A stretch of DNA of 59,520 bases from positions 1 through 59,520 of the forward strand of contig JAUNBA010000004.1 of NCBI GenBank assembly GCA_030527325.1, written 5' to 3'. Numbering within the stretch: position 1 is the stretch's first letter; each line of letters begins with the position of its first letter. A model generated the notes under the pieces. The model did not search any database. It was given only the letters and a program-made list of their open reading frames with translations, and was not told the DNA's origin. Positions 22,567-33,140 of the stretch are shown piece by piece. Position numbers and translations under genes: made by a program. Source of the stretch: Slackia sp. (GTDB lineage: Bacteria; Actinomycetota; Coriobacteriia; Coriobacteriales; Eggerthellaceae).

Positions 22567-23505
22567 ATGCGAAGCAAAGAGACGGTCGAACACGAACGCA
22601 AAGAATCGCGCCGTGAAAAGATGAAGGCGCGCGCAGAGGCTCCTCGTTCCAAGAAATCGTCGCGTTTTGGCGTGTATTTCTTTTCGGCGACGGTGTTCGT
22701 CGTGGTGTCGTGCGTGGCGGCGGTTGTATTGACATCGTTTTTCGGTCTTTGCGTCCTGGCTTTGGTTGCCGCGATGGCGATAGGCGCTTTTGCTGCATAT
22801 TCATGCCGCATTGCTCCCCATTGGGAGCGGGTAGTGGTGTTTCGCATGGGAAAATACAATAGACTTGCCGGTCCTGGCGTGTATTTCCTTATTCCCGTTG
22901 TTGAGTATGCGGCGGCCCATATCGATCAGCGCATCATAACGACGCCGTTTGTCGCCGAAGAGGCTTTGACTGCCGATCTTGTGCCGCTCGATATCGACGC
23001 CGTGTTGTTTTGGATGGTTTGGAATCCGAAGGATGCATGCGTCGAGGTGGAGGATTATTCGTCCGCTATATGGTGGGCGGCTCAGACGGCTTTGCGCGAT
23101 GCGGTCGGTCGTATCAATCTTTCCGAGGTGGCCACCCGTCGGGAGCAGATAGACGAAGAGGTAAAGGACATTCTCGACTCTAAGACTCGTTCGTGGGGCA
23201 TCACGGTGGTTTCGGTTGAAATTCGAGACATCGCCATTCCCGATAATCTGCAGGATGCCATGTCGAAGGAGGCTCAAGCCGAGCGTGAGCGCAATGCGCG
23301 GTTGCTATTGGCGGAAGTCGAGAAAGACATTTCTGAGATGTTTGTCGAGGCGGCTGAAGTCTATGACCGTAATGACCGTGCTATGCAGTTGCGTACCATG
23401 AACCTTATTTATGAGAGCGTAAAAGAAAAGGGTGGTCTCGTTATCGCTCCGAGCGCATTCAGCGAGGGATTCAACAACGTGGAGTCGCTTTTTAAAAAGA
23501 AATAA
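22567..23505 (+). CDS. SPFH/band-7 (slipin-like) membrane protein
   Basis: A 312-residue protein. A basic N-terminus (~35 residues) precedes one or two transmembrane helices (about residues 38-82). The SPFH core follows: HWERVVVFRMGKYNRLAGPGVYFLIPVVEY, VPLDIDAVLFWMVWNPKDA, WWAAQTALRDAVGRINLSEV, and the terminal EAQAERERNARLLLAEVEKDI coiled coil. Slipins scaffold membrane microdomains or protease complexes. The usual NfeD partner is absent. It follows the GntR gene by 46 bp with a GAGGGGA SD and is closed by a terminator. Placement between respiratory subunit genes is unusual. Confidence 0.85.
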   Translation: MRSKETVEHERKESRREKMKARAEAPRSKKSSRFGVYFFSATVFVVVSCVAAVVLTSFFGLCVLALVAAMAIGAFAAYSCRIAPHWERVVVFRMGKYNRLAGPGVYFLIPVVEYAAAHIDQRIITTPFVAEEALTADLVPLDIDAVLFWMVWNPKDACVEVEDYSSAIWWAAQTALRDAVGRINLSEVATRREQIDEEVKDILDSKTRSWGITVVSVEIRDIAIPDNLQDAMSKEAQAERERNARLLLAEVEKDISEMFVEAAEVYDRNDRAMQLRTMNLIYESVKEKGGLVIAPSAFSEGFNNVESLFKKK

Positions 23506-23547
23506 GGGAGTCGTTTGTTTCGGTCGGGTTCGTTTCCGTTGTCGCAC

Positions 23548-23578
23548 AGGGGAGCTTGGTTGTCCAGCTCCCCTTTTT
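23548..23578 (+). terminator. Terminator after the SPFH gene
   Basis: AGGGGAGCT (23548-23556) with AGCTCCCCT (23566-23574), then a T run. It separates the GntR-SPFH transcript from the oxidoreductase genes. Confidence 0.85.
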
Positions 23579-23943
23579 GCTTTGCTGCCAGGCATTTTAA
23601 TCTCCCTAGGAGAGACTCGCATTGTTCTCGAGATAGGATAATGCCAGGTCTTTTAGTGTCATAGTAGTGTATGGTACTGTGTGACCTGTCGGGACAGGGT
23701 TCTGAATGTGGGAGGGCTCTATGGGGGTAGAGGTTCTTACCAGGGGAAATGCGGCACTCGAAGCGTGCCGGATCTAATTCACGCGAAATATTTTCATAGT
23801 CGTGCATTGCGCCGTTGGGCGCCTGGTATCGCGCGTTCTTAGCTCTGATCTTGTTTCGGTTGAATGGCGTTGCGTCGTTAAAGCGCCATGAGGATCGAAA
23901 GATGCGGTCAGCCGCAATCTTCAAATAAGGGGAAGGAAAGGAA
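23579..23943 (+). promoter_or_regulatory. Leader region of the molybdenum oxidoreductase, with a palindrome
   Basis: This 365-bp gene-free stretch must hold the promoter of the oxidoreductase. A CCTGTC-GG-GACAGG palindrome lies at 23685-23698. A weak TTTAGT-N17-TACTGT (23652-23680) would place the start point inside that palindrome, which would suit a repressor. No other signal is convincing. Confidence 0.35.
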
Positions 23944-26664
23944 ATGAGCGAAATGACACCGTCAGTCAGTCGTCGTGGCTTCGTTGCTGGCGCCAGCGCT
24001 GTTTTAGGAGCCGGTTTGGTGAGCGGTCTTGCAGGCTGCGCTCCGAAAGCACCGGCTGAAAGCGGGGAAGAGGCCGCCGAGGTCGGCGTCGAGGGAAAAG
24101 GGGAATGGATCCCCACGACGTGCAATATGTGCTTCAATAGCTGCTCCATTTTGGCTCATGTGGTCGATGGAACGGTTGTTGAGCTGAAGGGCAACCCTGA
24201 TAGCCCTATTGGCGGCGGTCATATTTGCGCTAAAGGCGCAGCGGGCATTATGCAGCTTTATGATCCCAATCGAATCACTAAACCTTTAAAGCGCACGAAT
24301 CCCGAAAAGGGTTTCGACCAAAATCCCGGCTGGGAGGAGATTAGCTGGGATGAAGCGTATGACCTTATTGCCGAGAAGATTACTACGGCCATGAAAAACG
24401 ATCCTAATTCCGTTGCGGGGTCGTCTATGGTGGCGAGCCAGATCGGCAGTCTCATTCGCGCAAGCGCGTTCGGTGCGGCGTTCGGCGTGAACAATGGCAT
24501 GATTTCCGATATCTGCGGCGCAGGCGTACACATCAACGAGTTCCTTATGACTTCGTGCGGTAACGCTCAGCCCGATTACGAATACTGCAATTACCTTATT
24601 CAATTCGGCACGCAAGCGGGCACGGCAACTCGTCATGGCTTCAATATGACGGCCGACTTATTCGCGCGTCGCCGCAAGGATGGTTTACGTTTTGTGAGTT
24701 TCGATCCGCATATGAGCGCCGGCGCCGATAAAGCTGATCTCTGGGTTCCCGTGCGTCCTGGGTCTGATGCCGCTTGCGCGCTCGCTATGGCGAATGTGCT
24801 GGTTCACGAACTCGGCATTTATGACAAGGACTATCTGATTAAACGCACGAATGCGTGCGCCTTGGTCGATCCCGATACCAAGCGTGTGCTGCGTGCTGCC
24901 GATACGAATAAATCGCTGTATTGGGATGAGGCTACGTCTTCGGCTTTGCCGTATGACGAAGCTACGCAGCCTGCGCTCGAGGGCGCATTCGTGGTGGACG
25001 GGAAAAGCTACACGACGGCGTTCGATGTGTACCGAGACCATATCAAGACGATGACTCCTGAGTGGGCTGAGGAAATCAGCACTGTTCCCGCTGCCACCAT
25101 TAGGCAGATTGCGAAGGAGTTCGGAGAAGCGGCCTGCATCGGCCAGACTATCGAAATAGACGGCGTCACCTTGCCGTATCGTCCTGCTTGCGTCGATGTG
25201 TTCTCCGGATTGGCGCGTCATAAGCATTCCATTCTTAATGTGTGGAGCTGCTTGATGCTTAATGAGCTTGTCGGATCGACCAACTCCGTCGGCGGCTTTA
25301 TTGGGTTCGCCTCTGCGTGCAATGGGTGGATTGACGGCAACGACAACGCATCGTTCCATCCGGGCATCTGGGAGGAAGACGGATTCATCGAGTCCAATTC
25401 CCTGATGATTGCTCGTCCTAATTCGTTCTACAAGACGATCCGCGAGCGCGAATACAAGCTAGGCAAGCGCGATATGCTCGGGATTCAGCCGCTTTCCGAA
25501 GACGGTCATTTCGTGCACGTCACCAATGCCGACCCCGAGAAATGGCATGTGACGCCGATCGATGTTTTGTTCTGGTATGCCTGCAATCCTGTTCGTTGGT
25601 GGGGCAATTCCGATCAAGAAGCCGAGGCCCTTAAGAAAATGGACTATGTGATCGGGTGCGATCTGTTCCTCAACGATACGTCGTACTTCACCGATCTCAT
25701 GATTCCCGAAGCGTGCTATTTGGAGCGTTTCGACCCTCTTCCGCACATGTTTTTGAATCATCGCCATATCGGCGGCATGCATATTCCGTGGACCGTTGCT
25801 ATTTGGCAGCCGGTTGTCGAGTCGAAAGACGGCGCGCCCGGCTATATGGAGCTGTATGCGAACATCGTCGACCGCGCCGGCGCTAACGAAGCGTTCATTA
25901 AGCAGCTCAACGGCTTATTCCGCGTCAAGGAAGAGTTCTCGATTCCGCTGGATAAGAAGCTTGAAACCGAAGCGTTCATTGATTCGGTTTTGAAGTCCAA
26001 TATCGACGAAGAGCACGATTTGCAGTGGTTCCGCGAACATAATGGCGTGTATACGCGCGACCGTACGGTGGACGAGGTGTATATCTGGAACGATGACGTT
26101 CCGGGACGTATTCCGTTTTACTGGGATTTCATGCTTGAAGCGAAGGAAAAGGTCGAGGCGGCGCTCGAAGGAACCGATATTCCTTGGGATACTTCTGACT
26201 ATATTCCGTTGCCTGAGTGGCGACCTGGCATGGATTTTTATCCGAAAGATGATGCGTCGTTCGATTTGTTCCCGGTGTATTACACCAACGCTCAGAACAC
26301 TGACACGTGGACGGTTGAGAATCCGTGGCTCAATGAGGTCAATGAACTCGATGGTGTGACGTATTGTCTCGAGATGAATACGGCTACGGCTGCCGCGAAG
26401 GGTCTTGCAAGCGGGGACGAAGTGATGCTTACCAGTACTGCCGGCTATAGCATAGAAGGTCGTTTGGTGGTAACCGAGGGCATCCATCCCGAGTGCATTT
26501 CTGCCGTGGTGGGTACGTGGAATGCGAAGACAGAGCATATGACCATCGCAAAGGGCAAAGGCATCGACTTGGTTAATTTGATTCCCGGTGATGACCCCGA
26601 GCGCCTCGACCATGTTGTTTCCGCGTTCGACCAGCTTATTCGCGTCAAGATTGAAAAGAAGTAG
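23944..26664 (+). CDS. Tat-exported molybdopterin-dependent oxidoreductase, DMSO-reductase family
   Basis: A 906-residue catalytic subunit. It has a Tat signal (SRRGFVAG, residues 9-16) and a lipobox-like LAGC at Cys32. A [4Fe-4S] site follows: Cys60, Cys63, Cys67, Cys95 (C-x2-C-x3-C-x27-C), then the bis-MGD fold through to the C-terminal dinucleotide-binding domain. The family includes DMSO, thiosulfate and polysulfide reductases and the Eggerthella catechol dehydroxylases. The molybdenum ligand region is about residues 186-196 (GMISDICGAGVH); which residue binds Mo is unclear. ATG 23944 has a GGAAGGAAAGG SD. The ferredoxin subunit follows 12 bp later. GC content is close to half, unlike the flanking genome. 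The substrate is unknown. Confidence 0.85.
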   Translation: MSEMTPSVSRRGFVAGASAVLGAGLVSGLAGCAPKAPAESGEEAAEVGVEGKGEWIPTTCNMCFNSCSILAHVVDGTVVELKGNPDSPIGGGHICAKGAAGIMQLYDPNRITKPLKRTNPEKGFDQNPGWEEISWDEAYDLIAEKITTAMKNDPNSVAGSSMVASQIGSLIRASAFGAAFGVNNGMISDICGAGVHINEFLMTSCGNAQPDYEYCNYLIQFGTQAGTATRHGFNMTADLFARRRKDGLRFVSFDPHMSAGADKADLWVPVRPGSDAACALAMANVLVHELGIYDKDYLIKRTNACALVDPDTKRVLRAADTNKSLYWDEATSSALPYDEATQPALEGAFVVDGKSYTTAFDVYRDHIKTMTPEWAEEISTVPAATIRQIAKEFGEAACIGQTIEIDGVTLPYRPACVDVFSGLARHKHSILNVWSCLMLNELVGSTNSVGGFIGFASACNGWIDGNDNASFHPGIWEEDGFIESNSLMIARPNSFYKTIREREYKLGKRDMLGIQPLSEDGHFVHVTNADPEKWHVTPIDVLFWYACNPVRWWGNSDQEAEALKKMDYVIGCDLFLNDTSYFTDLMIPEACYLERFDPLPHMFLNHRHIGGMHIPWTVAIWQPVVESKDGAPGYMELYANIVDRAGANEAFIKQLNGLFRVKEEFSIPLDKKLETEAFIDSVLKSNIDEEHDLQWFREHNGVYTRDRTVDEVYIWNDDVPGRIPFYWDFMLEAKEKVEAALEGTDIPWDTSDYIPLPEWRPGMDFYPKDDASFDLFPVYYTNAQNTDTWTVENPWLNEVNELDGVTYCLEMNTATAAAKGLASGDEVMLTSTAGYSIEGRLVVTEGIHPECISAVVGTWNAKTEHMTIAKGKGIDLVNLIPGDDPERLDHVVSAFDQLIRVKIEKK

Positions 26665-26676
26665 AGGAGGTAGACC

Positions 26677-27312
26677 ATGGCATACGGAATGCTGATCGAC
26701 CAGAAGAAATGTATCGGATGCCACGCTTGCTCGGTTGCGTGCAAGGAAGCCCACGGAACTCCTCCCGCAGTGACCCGCTCGCATGTTATTCGCGAGATAG
26801 AGGGCACCTATCCAAACGTGCGTCGCAACATCATTCCGACGTTGTGCATGCATTGCGAGAATGCTCCGTGCGTAGCAGCTTGTGCCGCTGAAGGGGCTAC
26901 CTATAAACGAGATGACGGCATCGTCGTCATCGATAAGGAGAAATGCATCGGTTGCAAGGCTTGCATTGCTGCCTGCCCATATGGCGCTCGCTATTATTGC
27001 GAGAGCGAACAGGGGTATTTCGGCGAACTCAACGAATATGAGAGCGTGATGTATCCCGCGTATATGCCCCATGGCACGGTGGATAAGTGCACGTTTTGCT
27101 CCGAGCGCATCGATGGGGACGGTTCCGTTCAGGCGTGCGTCGCCGCTTGCCCTGCAGGAGCACGCTATTTCGGCGACCTTGAAGAAATAAAGGCCAAGGC
27201 CGAAGCGGAAGGGGGCTATCAGCTTCTTGCCGAAGAAGGGACGAATCCTTCCGTGTGGTACATTCCCTGCACGGTGACGGAGCCCGGGTCGGCTGAAAAG
27301 CCCGTTCAGTAA
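26677..27312 (+). CDS. Four-cluster ferredoxin subunit of the oxidoreductase (DmsB-like)
   Basis: A 211-residue protein with four cysteine clusters: CIGCHACSVACKEAHG (residues ~12-27), CMHCENAPCVAAC (~60-72), CIGCKACIAACPYGARYY (~91-108) and CTFCSERIDG with CVAACPAGARYFGD. This is the DmsB/PsrB pattern that carries electrons from an NrfD-type membrane subunit to the Mo enzyme. It lacks its own Tat signal and should travel with the catalytic subunit. ATG 26677 has a GAGGAGGT SD; it is co-transcribed with the catalytic gene. Confidence 0.9.
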   Translation: MAYGMLIDQKKCIGCHACSVACKEAHGTPPAVTRSHVIREIEGTYPNVRRNIIPTLCMHCENAPCVAACAAEGATYKRDDGIVVIDKEKCIGCKACIAACPYGARYYCESEQGYFGELNEYESVMYPAYMPHGTVDKCTFCSERIDGDGSVQACVAACPAGARYFGDLEEIKAKAEAEGGYQLLAEEGTNPSVWYIPCTVTEPGSAEKPVQ

Positions 27313-27377
27313 ACGCTTCGGGGGTCGAGTTCGCGTCGCTACGGCCCCCCTGTCTATCAGGCGCATCCTCTCCTGGG

Positions 27378-27415
27378 AAAGGCGGGCGCGGCTTCGGTCG
27401 CGTCCGCCTTTCGTT
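27378..27415 (+). terminator. Terminator at the right edge of the respiratory island
   Basis: AAAGGCGGGCGCG with CGCGTCCGCCTTT (one G-U pair) and an 8-nt loop. Base composition returns to high GC from here. Confidence 0.7.
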
Positions 27416-27475
27416 TGTCGATTCCCTTGTGATGGCGCGCCGCCGTGCGCGGCCGCATTGCGGCGGGTATGATAG

Positions 27476-29653
<2,178 letters not shown>

Positions 29654-29765
29654 GCCCTGCGTCTTGCACAATACGGGTAGATACGCCCGCGCGCGCCGCG
29701 CTTTTGCGGGTAAGAGCGCTATACTACGCTTCGAGTGCATAAGGATGAGTCCAGGAGATACGCGC

Positions 29766-30167
29766 ATGCAGAACGGGAACGGCTTGGCCGTGCAGGACAG
29801 ATTGAGCGCATACGATGAAAAGGTGCTTCGCCGCCTGGTGCAGCTGGAAACCGCGCGCCGTCAGGAGCGCAAGCAGGGTCCGCTCGCATTCGTGAAGCGC
29901 GATACCGAGGCGGGGTCGGCCATGCGTCGCCTCGACCAGCTGGGCATGATCGGCGCCATGTACAAAGACGGCAACCCCTACGTGGTCGAGGTGCTCGCGA
30001 AGGGTTATTCCTACCTGGGCATCGTCGACGAGGAGCGCGCGGGCGTCATCCGCGAGGAGCGCCATCGCAAAGAGGACCGCCGCCACGATTGGCTGGTCAG
30101 CGTGTTCACGGTGCTCGTGGCCATGACGGGCGTCATCGCCGGATTCTTGATCGCGCGTTTTCTGTAG
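29766..30167 (+). CDS. Small protein with one C-terminal membrane helix, function unknown
   Basis: A 133-residue protein. The first ~105 residues are charged and helical (VLRRLVQLETARRQERKQG, RRLDQLGMIGAMYKDG) with a short LAKGYSYLG strand region that looks like a small winged-helix-type unit. The last ~22 residues are one transmembrane helix (SVFTVLVAMTGVIAGFLIA). This tail-anchored form faces the cytoplasm. ATG 29766 has a CAGGAG SD. It follows ligA by 112 bp; no family recognised. Confidence 0.65.
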   Translation: MQNGNGLAVQDRLSAYDEKVLRRLVQLETARRQERKQGPLAFVKRDTEAGSAMRRLDQLGMIGAMYKDGNPYVVEVLAKGYSYLGIVDEERAGVIREERHRKEDRRHDWLVSVFTVLVAMTGVIAGFLIARFL

Positions 30168-30200
30168 CGTAGCGCCGCCGAGTGCGGCGGCATGTATGCG

Positions 30201-30248
30201 AAGGCCCCGCGCCGCGTACCCCGAATGGGACGCGCGGCGCGGGGCCTT
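30201..30248. terminator. Bidirectional terminator between convergent genes
   Basis: Sixteen-bp arms AAGGCCCCGCGCCGCG and the complement around a 16-nt loop, between the small membrane protein (plus) and the TSUP permease (minus). Confidence 0.8.
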
Positions 30249-30258
30249 GTTCGTTTCG

Positions 30259-31017
30259 TCAGAATGCCAAATCGGCCATCACCTTGACGAAGAGCATGCC
30301 CAGCACGGCGATGATGATGGGGCGGACGATCTTCGTGCCGTTCTTCATCACCATGCCGGCGCCCAGGTAGTTGCCCGCGATGCTGAAGACGGCGGCCGTA
30401 AGGCCGAGGGCCATCCATACCTGGCCGTGCATGAAAAACGTGATGAGCGCGGCTACGTTGGAGGCGAGGTTTGCCACTTTGACTTCGCCCGATGCCTCCT
30501 TGACGGGAAGCTTGGCCGCTGCGGTGAAGGCGATCAGCATGAAGGTGCCCGTGCCCGGTCCGTAGAATCCGTCGTAGCATCCGATGGCCAGCGACGAGAG
30601 CGCCACGATCATGTATTGGCGCCGCGTCGATATGACGGCGTCTTCGGGCACGTCGATCGCGCGCTTGCGTAGGACGGCGAAGGCCACGATCGGCAGCGCC
30701 ACTATAAGCATCATCTCGAAGATGCCGGCGGGCGTGAGCAAGGCGAGCTTCGCGCCTGCGATCGATCCCACGATGGCGCCTGCCGCGGCGGGAAGGGCGA
30801 GCTTGAGCTTGATGTAGCCGCCGCGCGCCAGGCGCAGCGTGGCGGCCAGCGTGCCGATCGATGACGAGAGTTTGTTGGTGCCCAAGGCGGCATGGGCGGG
30901 AACGCCCGCCAGCAGATACGCGGTCAGCGAGATGAGCCCCCCTCCTCCTGCGATCGAATCGACCAAGCCGGCCAAAAATACGAGCGGGCATACGATAAGC
31001 AGCGTGATGGGGTCCAT
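30259..31017 (-). CDS. TSUP (TauE/SafE) family permease
   Basis: A 252-residue membrane protein of about eight helices. Duplicated family motifs are seen: GLVDSIAGGGGLISLTAYLLAG with GTNKLSSSIG near the N-terminus, and GCYDGFYGPGTGTFMLIAF with ASNVAALITFF in the second half. TSUP proteins export or import sulfite, sulfoacetate, taurine-derived or other organic anions. The substrate is unknown. ATG 31017 has an AGAGGA SD. It is divergent from the racemase gene. Confidence 0.9.
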   Translation of the reverse strand: MDPITLLIVCPLVFLAGLVDSIAGGGGLISLTAYLLAGVPAHAALGTNKLSSSIGTLAATLRLARGGYIKLKLALPAAAGAIVGSIAGAKLALLTPAGIFEMMLIVALPIVAFAVLRKRAIDVPEDAVISTRRQYMIVALSSLAIGCYDGFYGPGTGTFMLIAFTAAAKLPVKEASGEVKVANLASNVAALITFFMHGQVWMALGLTAAVFSIAGNYLGAGMVMKNGTKIVRPIIIAVLGMLFVKVMADLAF

Positions 31018-31153
31018 GAATCCTCTTCGATTGAAACGGGTGGAAACCAAGGGATTATAATATGGAGGTTTGCATTACGCGCCGGGACCGGTCCTTCAGG
31101 CGGTTTATTCTCATGGGAACGGATGCCGCCTGGGGCGGGGAATGGAGGAACTC

Positions 31154-31870
31154 ATGGGCGAAGGCGTGGCACTGAAGAAGCTCGGCATCATCGGCGGGCT
31201 GGGCCCGGCCGCGACGGCCAGCCTGTTCGCGCGCATCATCGATCACACCGATGCCGCCGTCGACCAGGACCATATCGACATCACCATTCTCAACAGGCCC
31301 CAGATTCCCGATCGCACCGCGTACATCTTGGGCAAAAGCGACGAATCCTACGTGCCCGCCGTCCGCGAGGCCGCTTTGCAGCTCGAAGCCATGGGCTGCG
31401 AAATCTTGTGCATGCCGTGCGTCACGGGCCACTACAAAAGCGACGAGACGTTCGGCTGCTTGACGACGGCCACGGTGCTGCATATGCCGCTCGAAGCGGC
31501 GCGTTACATTTCCGAACAGGGAAAACGCACGGTCGGCGTGATGGCGACCGACGGCACGGGCCGCGCGGGCGTCTTGCAGGAGGCCCTCGAGGCCCAGGGG
31601 CTTGCGGCGGTGTTTCCCGAACCCGAATTCCAGGCCAAAGTGATGAGCATCATCTACGACGACGTCAAGGCGGGCCGCCCCGCCGACATGCGCGCGTTCG
31701 ACGACGTGTGCGGGCATTTGCGCGCGCGGGGGTGCGACAGCGTGCTTCTGGGCTGCACCGAGCTGTCGGTCATCCACGCTCCGCGCGAAGCGCATGGCAT
31801 GCTCGTGGTCGATGCGCTCGAGGTGCTGGCGCTGCGTGCGGTGCAGGCGTGCGGGGCGAAGGTGAAATAG
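31154..31870 (+). CDS. Aspartate/glutamate racemase family protein
   Basis: A 238-residue cofactor-independent racemase. LGIIGGLGPAATASLFARI opens the first domain. The two catalytic cysteines lie in ILCMPCVTGHYKS (usually PCNTxH; here Asn is Val) and VLLGCTELSVI. It interconverts L- and D-Asp or Glu, or a related amino acid. The Asn-to-Val change beside the first cysteine may alter specificity. ATG 31154 has GGAGGA 5-6 nt upstream; ATG 31142 is an alternative. It is monocistronic. Confidence 0.85.
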   Translation: MGEGVALKKLGIIGGLGPAATASLFARIIDHTDAAVDQDHIDITILNRPQIPDRTAYILGKSDESYVPAVREAALQLEAMGCEILCMPCVTGHYKSDETFGCLTTATVLHMPLEAARYISEQGKRTVGVMATDGTGRAGVLQEALEAQGLAAVFPEPEFQAKVMSIIYDDVKAGRPADMRAFDDVCGHLRARGCDSVLLGCTELSVIHAPREAHGMLVVDALEVLALRAVQACGAKVK

Positions 31871-32025
31871 CCCGCGGCCCTTTCGTTTCGAAGGCGCGTC
31901 GAATGCGGTGCGCGGCCTTCGTCTGCGCGCGTCGCGCCGTCCTTGTGCGTTGCGCGTTGTTTTTGCGCCGCATTGCATATCGAACCGCCGTCTATTCTTC
32001 ATGTCCGGGCGAATCGTGATTGTAC

Positions 32026-32053
32026 TCGACACTTTACCATGATGGAGTATAAT
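32026..32053 (+). promoter_or_regulatory. Promoter of ilvE
   Basis: TCGACA (32026-32031), 16-bp spacer, TATAAT (32048-32053), giving a leader of about 58 nt with no room for a leader peptide. Confidence 0.6.
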
Positions 32054-32117
32054 CCAGCCCATATCGGCTTGGTGCGAGCGTCGCACGGCGCCGCGGGGCA
32101 TGAAAGGAGGCCGTCGC

Positions 32118-33041
32118 ATGGCCATGGAGGAAGCGAAGTATATCTGGAAGAACGGCGAGCTCGTTTTGTGGGGCGAATGCACGACGCACGTGCTCTCGCA
32201 TTCGCTGCATTACGGATCGGCCGTGTTCGAGGGCATGCGCTGCTATTACAACGAGGAAACCGGCAAAAGCTTCGTTTTCCGCTTGAAAGACCATATGGAG
32301 CGTCTGGTCCGCTCCGCCAAGATGTGCCTGATCGATGTGCCGTACACGGCCGATGAACTGGTGGCCGCCACCATCGAGACCATCAAAGCTTGCGAGCTTT
32401 CCTCGTGTTACGTGCGCCCGCTGGTCTACCACGGCTACGGCCAGATGGGGGTCGATCCCACCAACGCGCCGGTCGACGTGGTCATCGCGTGCTGGCCGTG
32501 GGGCGCCTATCTGGGCGACGACGCGCTCGAAAACGGCATCCAGGTGGGCGTTTCTTCGTGGCGCCAGCGTTCGAACAACGCTATTCCTCCGCAGATGAAG
32601 TCGTCCGCGTCGTATATGAATTCCATCCTCGCCAAGCTTGAGGCCAAATCGCACGGCTATGCCGAGGCCGTCATGCTCAATGAAGCGGGCTATGTATGCG
32701 AAGGCACGGGCGAGAACCTGTTCGTGGTGCGCGACGGCGTGCTGTCGACCCCGCCCGTATCCGAAGGCCTGCTCGAGGGCATCACGCGCGATACCGTGCT
32801 CAACCTTGCCATGGACCTGGAGATTCCCGTGGTCGAAGAGCGTCTGGTGCGCGCCGACCTGTACGCCGCCGACGAGATGTTCTTCACCGGCTCGGCGGCC
32901 GAGGTGACGCCCGTCGCCGCAGTGGACGGGCGCTCGATCGGCGGCCGCGGACCCATCACCAAGGTCATCCAGGAGCGTTTCTTCGACATGGTGGCGGGTA
33001 AGCTCGACGAATACGGCGACTGGCTGTTCGAAGTGGCGTAA
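32118..33041 (+). CDS. ilvE: Branched-chain amino-acid aminotransferase
   Basis: A 307-residue fold-type IV PLP enzyme. Family motifs are HSLHYGSAVFEGMRCY, YVRPLVYHGYGQMG, the PLP lysine in PPQMKSSASYMNSILAK, EAVMLNEAGYVCEGTGENLF and FFTGSAAEVTPV. It transfers amino groups between Leu/Ile/Val and 2-oxoglutarate in both synthesis and breakdown. ATG 32118 is preceded by AAGGAGG with 7-nt spacing. The gene has its own promoter and terminator. Confidence 0.95.
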   Translation: MAMEEAKYIWKNGELVLWGECTTHVLSHSLHYGSAVFEGMRCYYNEETGKSFVFRLKDHMERLVRSAKMCLIDVPYTADELVAATIETIKACELSSCYVRPLVYHGYGQMGVDPTNAPVDVVIACWPWGAYLGDDALENGIQVGVSSWRQRSNNAIPPQMKSSASYMNSILAKLEAKSHGYAEAVMLNEAGYVCEGTGENLFVVRDGVLSTPPVSEGLLEGITRDTVLNLAMDLEIPVVEERLVRADLYAADEMFFTGSAAEVTPVAAVDGRSIGGRGPITKVIQERFFDMVAGKLDEYGDWLFEVA

Positions 33042-33099
33042 GCGCTGCGCTATCATCATGCGCATGCGTGCGGAGCGAACCTGCCCGCATGCGCCCGAC

Positions 33100-33122
33100 A
33101 GGCCCCGGATCCGGGGCCTTGT
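33100..33122 (+). terminator. Terminator between ilvE and the dipeptidase
   Basis: AGGCCCCGG-AT-CCGGGGCCT followed by TGTTCTT; a tight GC stem with weak U tract. Confidence 0.6.
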
Positions 33123-33140
33123 TCTTGAAAGGAGCCGTCC

